This document shows positions 39,691-46,953 of a stretch of DNA of 64,000 nt, in pieces. Numbering within the stretch: the stretch's first letter is position 1; each line of letters begins with the position of its first letter. Location: assembly GCF_024753255.1 (NCBI RefSeq), contig NZ_JANUHA010000006.1, positions 62,001-126,000 of the forward strand. Reading direction: 5' to 3'. Position numbers and translations under genes: made by a program. Source of the stretch: Massilia agri (GTDB lineage: Bacteria > Pseudomonadota > Gammaproteobacteria > Burkholderiales > Burkholderiaceae_D). The notes beneath the pieces were generated by a model. That model saw nothing but the letters and a program-made list of their open reading frames with translations, was not told the DNA's origin and did no database searches.

Positions 39691-42257
39691 TGGTTCCCGG
39701 CGCGCCGCACGGTGAGTTGCGCGCAGATCACGCCGCGCCGCCACCCGAAGGCCTGGACAGCGCCGAAGCGGCGCGGCGCCTGGCAAACGACGGTCCCAAC
39801 AGCCTGCCTGACGCCGGCGGGCGGCGCTGGCGTCGCATCGCGCTCGATGCCGCACGCGAACCCATGTACCTGCTGCTGGTCGGCGCCGCGGCGGTCTACC
39901 TCGTGCTGGGCGAACCGCTCGAGGGCGCCTTCCTGTTCGGCATGGTGGTCCTGATGCTGTGCTTGACCCTGTACCAGGAAGGGCGCACCGAGCGCGCGTT
40001 GCAGGCCCTGCGCGTACTCGGGGCGCCCACCGCGCTGGTGTGGCGCGACGGACGCAGGCAGCGCCTGCCGGCCAGCGTGCTGGTCGAAGGCGACCTGGTC
40101 GAACTGGGCGAAGGAGACCGGGTCCCGGCCGACGGCCTGCTGCTGGCGGCGGCCGGCATGCTGGTGGACGAATCGCTCCTGACCGGCGAATCGCTGCCGG
40201 TCGGGAAACAGGAAGCGCCGCAGGGCGCGCCACCGAGCGCACCGGGCGGACCAGATCTGCCCTGGGTATATGCGGGGACCCTGGTGGTGCAGGGACACGG
40301 CATGGCGCGCGTGAGCGCCACCGGCGCGCGCAGCGAGATCGGACGCATCGGCGCGGCGCTCGGGCGGATCGCGCCGCCGCGCGGGCGCCTGCAGCGCGAA
40401 ACGGCGGCGCTGGCGCGGCGCTTCGCCATCCTCGGCGGCATCGTCAGCGTGCTGCTGGTGGCCTTGCTGGTCGCGCGAGGCAGTGCGCCGCTGCAGGCGC
40501 TGCTCGCGGGTATCGCCCTGTCGATGTCGATGCTGCCGGAAGAGTTTCCCGTCATTCTGACGGTGTTCCCGGCGCTCGGCGCCTGGCGGCTGGCGCGAAG
40601 CCAGGTGCTCACGCGCCGCCTGGCGGCCATCGAGATCCTGGGCTCGACCTCGGTGCTGTGCGTCGACAAGACCGGCACCCTGACCGAGAACCGCATGGCG
40701 GTGGCGCGCCTGTGGCGCGACGGCGCAGTGCACGAGGCGGCGCAGCAGGGCGAGCTGCTGGCCTGCGCCCTGCGCGCCAGCCGCCCGCCCGGGAGCGATC
40801 CGATGGAGGCGGCGATCTGGCGCCTGGCGGGCGTTGCCCTGGCGGACGGCGGCGCCGTGCCGGCGGGCTGGCGGCTGCTGCGCGAATATGGCCTGACCCC
40901 GCAGCGTCCGGCCCTGGTGCAGCTCTGGGATTGCGGCGACGGCAGCGTGCTGGTCGCAGTGAAAGGTGCGCCCGAGACGGTCGCGGCGATGTGTCATGCA
41001 GGGCCACGCGGGGAGGCGCTGGAAGCGGCGGCCGGGATGGCGGCTGACGGCCTGCGTGTGCTGGCGGTGGCACGCGCCCGCGTATCAAGCCTTGCCGCAC
41101 CGTGGCCGGCGGACCCGGCCGGCTTCGCTCCTGAGCTGCTTGGCCTGGTCGCTCTCGCCGATCCGCTGCGCGCGGACATTCCCGATGCGGTGGCGGCCTG
41201 CCGGGCGGCCGGGTTGCGCATCGTGATGATCACCGGCGACCACCCCGGCACCGCGCGCGCCATCGGGCGCCAGGCCGGGCTGGCCGGCGCCGAAGACGGC
41301 CAGGGCGGGGTGCTGGGCGGGGCCGAGATCGCCACCCTCGACGATGACGCATTGGCGGGACGGCTCGCCCACGCGGCGATATGCGCGCGCATCGCGCCCC
41401 AGCAAAAGCTGCGCATCGTCCAGGCGCTCCAGCGCGACGGCGCCGTGGTGGCGATGACGGGCGACGGCGTCAACGACGCCCCGGCCCTGCGGGCCGCCGA
41501 CGTCGGGGTCGCCATGGGCCTGCGCGGGACCGACGTGGCGCGCGAGGCCGCCGAGTTGACCCTGCTCGACGACCGCTTCGCCTCGCTGGTCGAGGCGATC
41601 GCGGCGGGGCGCCGGATCTTCGCCAATATGCGCAAGTCGATGTGCTTCGTGATGGCGATGCACGTGCCGATCGCCGGCATGGCGCTGCTCCCCGTGCTAC
41701 TGGGCTGGCCGGTGATGCTGTACCCCCTGCACATCGTGTTCCTGGAACTGGTGATCGACCCCGCCTGCTCGCTGGCCTTCGAGAACGAGCCGCCCGAGCC
41801 GGACCTGATGCGGCGGGGCCCGCGCGCGCCGGGAGAGGCGCTGTTCGGCCGCGCGGCGGCGCTCGATGCGCTACTGCAGGGCGGCTGGGTGCTGGCCCTG
41901 GTCGTGGCCCTGTACGGCTGGGGCTTGTCCTGGCTGCCCGAACCGCAGGCGCGCGCCGCCGCCTTCGCGGCGCTGGTGCTGTGCAGCCTGTCGCTGCTGC
42001 TGTCGAATCGCCAGCGCCACGGCCTCATGCGCACGCTGCGCGCCGCCAACCCCGTGTTCTGGACGATCGCCGGCGCCGCCATCGCCCTCCTGGCTGTGGC
42101 CATCCATGTGCCGGCCGCGGCGGAGGTCCTGCTGCTGGCGCCGCCCGCGCCCGCGGCCCTGGCCGGCAGCATTGCCGTGGCCCTGCTGGCCCTGTGCGGC
42201 CTCGAGCTGCGCAAGCGGCTGGCGGCACGCCCGCGCAGGACGAACCTGGCGATTTGA
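39687..42257 (+). CDS. Cation-transporting P-type ATPase (P2-like)
   Basis: The 856-residue membrane pump has an N-terminal cation-ATPase region, the TGES actuator motif in LLTGESLPVGKQ, the M4 motif SMLPEEFPVIL, the phosphorylation site DKTGTLTEN, and the hinge GDGVNDAPAL. The PEEFP form of M4 places it with P2-type Ca2+/cation pumps and not with P1B heavy-metal pumps; there is no N-terminal CxxC domain. The transported ion is not certain. It overlaps the cyclase gene by ATGA. Its stop codon lies inside a palindrome that may be an FNR-type site for the next gene. Confidence 0.92.
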   Translation: MMVPGAPHGELRADHAAPPPEGLDSAEAARRLANDGPNSLPDAGGRRWRRIALDAAREPMYLLLVGAAAVYLVLGEPLEGAFLFGMVVLMLCLTLYQEGRTERALQALRVLGAPTALVWRDGRRQRLPASVLVEGDLVELGEGDRVPADGLLLAAAGMLVDESLLTGESLPVGKQEAPQGAPPSAPGGPDLPWVYAGTLVVQGHGMARVSATGARSEIGRIGAALGRIAPPRGRLQRETAALARRFAILGGIVSVLLVALLVARGSAPLQALLAGIALSMSMLPEEFPVILTVFPALGAWRLARSQVLTRRLAAIEILGSTSVLCVDKTGTLTENRMAVARLWRDGAVHEAAQQGELLACALRASRPPGSDPMEAAIWRLAGVALADGGAVPAGWRLLREYGLTPQRPALVQLWDCGDGSVLVAVKGAPETVAAMCHAGPRGEALEAAAGMAADGLRVLAVARARVSSLAAPWPADPAGFAPELLGLVALADPLRADIPDAVAACRAAGLRIVMITGDHPGTARAIGRQAGLAGAEDGQGGVLGGAEIATLDDDALAGRLAHAAICARIAPQQKLRIVQALQRDGAVVAMTGDGVNDAPALRAADVGVAMGLRGTDVAREAAELTLLDDRFASLVEAIAAGRRIFANMRKSMCFVMAMHVPIAGMALLPVLLGWPVMLYPLHIVFLELVIDPACSLAFENEPPEPDLMRRGPRAPGEALFGRAAALDALLQGGWVLALVVALYGWGLSWLPEPQARAAAFAALVLCSLSLLLSNRQRHGLMRTLRAANPVFWTIAGAAIALLAVAIHVPAAAEVLLLAPPAPAALAGSIAVALLALCGLELRKRLAARPRRTNLAI

Positions 42258-42267
42258 CCTGAGTCAA
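42254..42267. promoter_or_regulatory. FNR-type palindrome overlapping the ATPase stop codon
   Basis: TTGAC-CTGA-GTCAA is a perfect palindrome with the TTGA-N6-TCAA core, extended by T and A outside. The TGA stop of the ATPase gene is part of it (42255-42257). It lies 69 bp before the hemerythrin-like gene, which it may control. Confidence 0.6.
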
Positions 42268-42335
42268 ACACACGAACCCGGGCAGCGGTAGCGCGCCGGC
42301 CCGGTCCCGCCCGCCATTTCCGAAGAGGTGTTCAC

Positions 42336-42806
42336 ATGGTTTCGTCGCCCCTCAGCATCCAGGGCCCGCACACCGTCGTGCGGGCGATGGCGCATGCGCG
42401 CACTACCCTGCTGGTCCAGGTCCGCGCCGCCGCGCGCGTGCCGGAAGCCGGCTTCGCCAGCGCCTTCGTCCACCTGGTCGCCGCCATCGAAGCGGCCTTC
42501 CGCAAGGAAGAGACCCTGATGGAGGCGATCGGCTTTCCAGGCGTGCGCGAGCAGCGCCGCGACAATGCGCTGCTGCTGAACGCGCTGCACCATGCCGTGC
42601 CACGGATCGAGGCGGGCGAGCTCGAGATCGGGCGCGAGGTGCTTGCCGTCCTGCCGGAGCTGCTGTCGCTGCACCGCTTCTGCGGCCTCCGGGTGCTGGC
42701 GACGGCGCGCCGCACGGTGCTGGCGCTGCGCCGCGGCCGGGCGCCGGGCCCGCTCGGCGGGCGGGCGCATGCGCGGCGGCCGGCGCACAAGCAGCACCAT
42801 GCCTAG
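42336..42806 (+). CDS. Hemerythrin-fold protein lacking iron ligands
   Basis: The 156-residue protein aligns with bacteriohaemerythrins around FRKEETLMEAIGFPG. There, iron-binding proteins have a His before the FRxEE, and two His in the following A-H-R-x-x-H segment. In this protein those three positions are Ala54, Gln73 and Asn77; Glu58 remains, and a downstream His is present in LLSLHRF. Di-iron binding is therefore unlikely. A basic, His/Arg-rich tail follows residue 130. It sits 32 bp upstream of a tandem universal stress protein, behind an FNR-type palindrome. Confidence 0.72.
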   Translation: MVSSPLSIQGPHTVVRAMAHARTTLLVQVRAAARVPEAGFASAFVHLVAAIEAAFRKEETLMEAIGFPGVREQRRDNALLLNALHHAVPRIEAGELEIGREVLAVLPELLSLHRFCGLRVLATARRTVLALRRGRAPGPLGGRAHARRPAHKQHHA

Positions 42807-42838
42807 CGTGGCATCGCCCTGTCGATACGGAGGACACC

Positions 42839-43675
42839 ATGAGCTACAGGACCATCGTCGTGCACGTGGACGAATCGCGCCATGCCCCGCAGCGCATCCG
42901 CCTGGCCGCGCGCCTGGCCGGCGAACACGAGGCCCACCTGGTAGGCCTGGCCGTCACCGGCGTCTCGCGCGAGGTCTTCCCGCACGGTTACCATGCCGTG
43001 CCCGGCAGCCTGGAGGCCAGCTACTTCGAGCCCCTGCATGCGAGCGCGGCGCGCGCCCTCGAGGGCTTCGGCCTGCTTGCGGCCGAGGCCGGGGTGTCCT
43101 TCGAGAAGCGGCTGGTCTGCGACCTGGCCAGCGAGGCACTGGCGCGCATGGGGCGCTTCGCCGACCTGGTGGTGGCCGGCCAGGACGACCCGGACGAGGC
43201 ATTGAAGGACACCATCGGGCGCATACCCGAATACGTGGCCTTCACCTGCGCCCGGCCGGTACTGGTCACGCCGAACGCGCCGCTCGCCCACGGCATGGGC
43301 CGCCACGTGCTGGTGGGCTGGAACGGCAGCCAGGAAGCGTCCAGCGCGCTGCTGGCCGCGCTGCCCATGATGCGGCACGCGGTACGCGTCACGGTGGTCT
43401 CGTTCCGGCCGCATGGCGACCTTGAACTGGACGATCCGCAACACCAGGCCGACCTGGCCGCCTTCCTGGCGCGCCACGACGTGCAGGCCGATCTGCTCGT
43501 CCTCGCGCACCCGATCGACGGTGGCCGGGCGCTGCTCGAACTGGCCCGGCGCGAGGCCTATGACTTGCTGGTGATCGGCTGTTATGGCCACTCGCAGTTC
43601 CGCGAACTGTTCCTGGGCGGGGTCACCCGCAAGGTCCTGCGGGACGCCACGGTGCCGGTGCTGATGGCCCGTTGA
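42839..43675 (+). CDS. Universal stress protein, tandem-domain
   Basis: The 278-residue protein has two UspA-like halves: the first from MSYRTIVVHVDESRHA, the second from about residue 155 (HVLVGWNGSQEASSALLAAL). The second carries the ATP-site-like IGCYGHSQFRELFLGGVTRKVL, while the corresponding loop of the first half is degenerate. CGGAGGACACC precedes the ATG. It is closely related in layout to the protein at 46014-46853. Confidence 0.92.
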   Translation: MSYRTIVVHVDESRHAPQRIRLAARLAGEHEAHLVGLAVTGVSREVFPHGYHAVPGSLEASYFEPLHASAARALEGFGLLAAEAGVSFEKRLVCDLASEALARMGRFADLVVAGQDDPDEALKDTIGRIPEYVAFTCARPVLVTPNAPLAHGMGRHVLVGWNGSQEASSALLAALPMMRHAVRVTVVSFRPHGDLELDDPQHQADLAAFLARHDVQADLLVLAHPIDGGRALLELARREAYDLLVIGCYGHSQFRELFLGGVTRKVLRDATVPVLMAR

Positions 43676-43694
43676 GCAGCAAGCCGGACTGCGC

Positions 43695-44186
43695 TCAGGC
43701 GGCCGTGTCCTCGGCGAAGTCCGGCGGCGCGGCTTCGCGCGGATCGCGCAGCAGCAGGACCGGGATGGGCGAGTTGGCCAGCACGTATTGCGCGACGCTG
43801 CCGGCGAACAGGCGATTGGCATCGTTGGGCCCGTGCGTGCCCATCACGATCAGGTCGCAGCCATGCGCCTGCGCCAGCCGGACGATCTCGGGCCCCGGAC
43901 TGGACGCCAGCGGCGTCGCGCTGTCGCAGCTGACGCCGCCGGCATGGGCGATGCGCTCGATGGTGGCGACGTGGGCGAGCGCCGCCCGGTGTGCGCGCTC
44001 GAATTCGCGCTGCACCGCATCAAGCGCGGGCACCGCGCCATCGTCGGGCAGGGAAAAGGAGGGCTGCGCAACCGAGACGGCGACGATACGGCCGGCCCCC
44101 GAGCGCGCCAGCAGCGCGCCCATCTGGGCGGCCCGAACCGCCAGGTCGGAACCATCGGTGGCGATGCAGACGCGTTCGAGGAACAT
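43695..44186 (-). CDS. Universal stress protein, single domain
   Basis: The 163-residue protein begins MFLERVCIATDGSDLAVRAA and has the nucleotide-binding segment MGTHGPNDANRLFAGSVAQYVL. It is the last gene of the leftward unit headed by the tandem stress protein and the PHA synthase. The sequence just before its start is a 9-bp tandem duplication (GTTGACTCC on the plus strand, 44190-44207) that contains two copies of the GGAG ribosome binding site. Confidence 0.92.
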   Translation of the reverse strand: MFLERVCIATDGSDLAVRAAQMGALLARSGAGRIVAVSVAQPSFSLPDDGAVPALDAVQREFERAHRAALAHVATIERIAHAGGVSCDSATPLASSPGPEIVRLAQAHGCDLIVMGTHGPNDANRLFAGSVAQYVLANSPIPVLLLRDPREAAPPDFAEDTAA

Positions 44187-44225
44187 GGCGTTGACTCCGT
44201 TGACTCCGTTGGCAAACTGGGACGC

Positions 44226-46004
44226 TCAGGCTTGCAGCACGTAGTCGCCGGGCGCCGCGGGGCCCGCCGTTGGCGCCGGCGGCGCCACCAGGGCACCGGC
44301 CTGGCGCGCCAGCCAGGCTTCCCAGGCCGGCCACCAGCTTCCCTCGTGCAGGGCGGCCGCAGCCTGCCAGGCGTCCGGCCCCTGGTAGGGCCCGTCCTGC
44401 GGATGCAGCGAGACCTGATAGCTGCGCTTCGGCATGCCGGGCGGCGACACCACGCCCGCATTGTGGCCGCCCGAGGTCAGGAGGAAGGTGACCTCGGTGT
44501 CCGACAGCGGGATGATCTTGTACACCGAACGCCAGGGCGCCACGTGGTCGGTCATGGCGCCGACCGCGAAGACGGGCACGTGAATGTCGGTCAGCGCCAC
44601 CGGCCGGCCCTCGACGATGTAGCGCATGCTGGCCAAGCGGTTTTTCAGGAACAGGGTGTGCAGGTACTCCGAGTGCATGCGGCAGGGCATGCGGGTGGCG
44701 TCCGCATTCCAGGAAGCCAGGTCGTTGTCCTTGTCGGGAATGTCGAGCAGGTAGTGGCGCAGGCGCCGCGACCACACCAGGTCGTTCGAGCGCAGCAGCT
44801 GGAAGGCGCCGGCCATCTGGCGCGTGTCGAGGTAGCCCTGCTGCCACATCACGGCTTCCAGGAAGGCGACCTGGCTGTCGTCGATGAAGAGGGACAATTC
44901 GCCCGGCTCGGTGAAGTCGACCTGGGCCGCCAGCAGGGTCAGGCTGGCCAGGCGGGTGTCGCCCTCACGTGCCATGGTGGCGGCGGCGATCGCCAGCAAG
45001 GTGCCGCCGAGGCAATAGCCGCAGACGTTGATTTTCCGCGCGCCGGTCTGCGCCGCGATGGTGTCGAGGGCGGCCATCACGCCCAGGCCCCGGTAGTCCT
45101 CGAGCGAGAGATCGCGGTCTTCGGCGTCCGGGTTCTTCCAGGAGATCATGTAGACCGTGTGGCCGCGCTCGACCAGGTAGCGCACCAGGGAATTGTGTGG
45201 CGAGAGGTCGAGGATGTAGTACTTCATGATCCAGGCCGGCACCACCAAGAGCGGCGCCGCGTGCACCTGGGCGGTTCGCGGCGCGTAGCGGATCAGTTCG
45301 ACGAGGCGGTTCTTCATCACCACCGTGCCCGGCGTGACGGCGACATCGCGTCCGGGCCGGTAGGCGACGGGCGCGCCCGTGCCGGCCAGGCCGCGGCGCA
45401 GGTCGGCGAGGGCGCGCAAGCTCCCGTGCAGCAGGTTTTCGCCGCCACGGGCCAGCGTGACGCCCTGGGCCACCGGATTGCTGGCCATGAAGTTCGATGG
45501 CGCCATGCCGTCGAGCAGCTGGCGCGCGACGAAGGTGACAACGTCGGAATGGTGGGGCGAGACCCCGCGCACGCCGCTGGTCGCGCGGTGCCACCATTTC
45601 TGGGCCAGCAGGAAGCCCTGGCTGACGCCGTTCCACGGCCAGGCGTGCCAGGCGGGATCGTCGAAGCGCTTGTCCTGGGCCAGCGGATGCACCGCTTCGC
45701 CGGCGTTGCCGAGCATGGCGCCGGCGCAGTAGCGCCACCATTCGGCCCAGTCGCCGGCGGCCTGGATGCCGAGCTCCATCTGCTTGGCCGGCGACAGCAT
45801 CAGGTGGGCGGCCCAGTCCTGCCAGGCGACGGCCAGGGCGGCGGGCGAGATATTGGCGGTCAGGCGCCCGAGCCAGGCGTTCAGGGCCAGGTCGACGTGG
45901 GCGTGCTCGACGTGGCTCTCCGGGTAGCGCGGGCGCATGCCGCCCTGCCAGGCGCTGGCTTCGCGCCGCTGCTCGCTGGGCGGGACGTCGTTGCGTACGT
46001 TCAT
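44226..46004 (-). CDS. phaC: Class I-type poly(3-hydroxyalkanoate) synthase
   Basis: PhaC polymerises 3-hydroxyacyl-CoA into storage polyester granules. The 592-residue protein has the lipase-like box GYCLGG with nucleophile Cys331, the catalytic Asp486 in AMTDHVAPW and His514 in SGGHNAGVV. The N-terminal domain contains FVARQLLDGMAPSNFMASNPVA, typical of the enzyme. No phaA, phaB, phasin or phaR gene is adjacent, so this is probably an accessory synthase. It lies between two universal stress protein genes on the same strand (9 bp and 39 bp apart), linking polymer formation to the stress set. Confidence 0.95.
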   Translation of the reverse strand: MNVRNDVPPSEQRREASAWQGGMRPRYPESHVEHAHVDLALNAWLGRLTANISPAALAVAWQDWAAHLMLSPAKQMELGIQAAGDWAEWWRYCAGAMLGNAGEAVHPLAQDKRFDDPAWHAWPWNGVSQGFLLAQKWWHRATSGVRGVSPHHSDVVTFVARQLLDGMAPSNFMASNPVAQGVTLARGGENLLHGSLRALADLRRGLAGTGAPVAYRPGRDVAVTPGTVVMKNRLVELIRYAPRTAQVHAAPLLVVPAWIMKYYILDLSPHNSLVRYLVERGHTVYMISWKNPDAEDRDLSLEDYRGLGVMAALDTIAAQTGARKINVCGYCLGGTLLAIAAATMAREGDTRLASLTLLAAQVDFTEPGELSLFIDDSQVAFLEAVMWQQGYLDTRQMAGAFQLLRSNDLVWSRRLRHYLLDIPDKDNDLASWNADATRMPCRMHSEYLHTLFLKNRLASMRYIVEGRPVALTDIHVPVFAVGAMTDHVAPWRSVYKIIPLSDTEVTFLLTSGGHNAGVVSPPGMPKRSYQVSLHPQDGPYQGPDAWQAAAALHEGSWWPAWEAWLARQAGALVAPPAPTAGPAAPGDYVLQA

Positions 46005-46013
46005 CGTGGCATT

Positions 46014-46853
46014 TCAGTGGGCGAGCAGCAGCGGCACCGGCGCGCGCTCCAGCAGCTCGCGGGTGGCGCCGCCCAGCACCCATTCGCGGTAGCGGCTGTG
46101 ACCGTAGGCCCCGGCGACGATCAGGCCGGCGCCGCTGTCCCGCGCCACCTGGACCAGGGTGGCGCCGACCGTAGCCGAGGTGCGCTCCACGATCACCTCG
46201 ACCGGCACGCCATGGCGCGCCAGATAGAGGGCCAGGTCGGCGCCGGGCTCCTCGCCGTGCAGGCCGGTCGCGGTGTCCGGGTTGACCAGCACCAGCTTGA
46301 CGCTGCCGGCGCGGCACAGCAGGGGCAGGGCGGCGTCGATGGCGCGCAGGGCCTGGCTGCTGCCGTCCCAGCCGGCCACGACGGTGCCGGCGATGGGCGC
46401 GTCGCCGTAGGTCTCGGGCACCACCAGCACCGGCCGCACGCCGTGCAGGGCCAGGTGGGCGGGCAGGCCGCGCGGCGTCGACTCGCCCTTGCCGGCTTGG
46501 GCCGGATCCTGGCTCAGCACCAGCAGGTCGGCGTAGCGCGACTGCAGCAGCAGGCCGAAGGCGGCATCCTCTTCGGCCAGGCGCGCCTCGATCGAGGCCA
46601 CGCCGAGGCGCGCCGCCTGGGTGGTGAAGGCCTCCAGGCGCTGGCGCGCGGTCGCGCGCAGGGCGTCGACATCGACCACCGGCACCGGCGGCTCCACCGA
46701 ACCGGCCAGCAGGGCCACGTCCACCCAGGAGATGCCGGTGGAGGCGCTGCCGACCAGGTGGGCCTCGTGCTCGCAGGCCAGGCGGGCGGCCGCGCACAGC
46801 CGGCTGTCCTGGCGTGCGCTGCCGTCGATGTGGACGACGATGGTCTTGATCAT
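46014..46853 (-). CDS. Universal stress protein, tandem-domain
   Basis: The 279-residue protein has two UspA-like domains; the second starts near residue 155 (GTVVAGWDGSSQALRAI) and ends AGAYGHSRYREWVLGGATREL, the ATP-site region. GGAGG lies just before the ATG at 46853. It begins the leftward unit with phaC and a third stress protein. An FNR-like sequence at 46888-46900 has its half-sites one base too close and is not accepted as a site. Confidence 0.92.
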   Translation of the reverse strand: MIKTIVVHIDGSARQDSRLCAAARLACEHEAHLVGSASTGISWVDVALLAGSVEPPVPVVDVDALRATARQRLEAFTTQAARLGVASIEARLAEEDAAFGLLLQSRYADLLVLSQDPAQAGKGESTPRGLPAHLALHGVRPVLVVPETYGDAPIAGTVVAGWDGSSQALRAIDAALPLLCRAGSVKLVLVNPDTATGLHGEEPGADLALYLARHGVPVEVIVERTSATVGATLVQVARDSGAGLIVAGAYGHSRYREWVLGGATRELLERAPVPLLLAH

Positions 46854-46953
46854 GGCATCCTCCGTGCATGTGGCGCCAGCCATGTGTTTGACCTGATCAC
46901 ATGCGTCGGGTTCTGGCGGCGCGCGCCGCAGGTTCACTCCCGCCGGGACCGGA

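Noticed and set aside
46888..46900. A possible FNR box (TTGACCTGATCAC) before the leftward stress-protein/phaC unit
   Set aside because: The half-sites are separated by one base too few for the TTGA-N6-TCAA form, and the right arm is imperfect.
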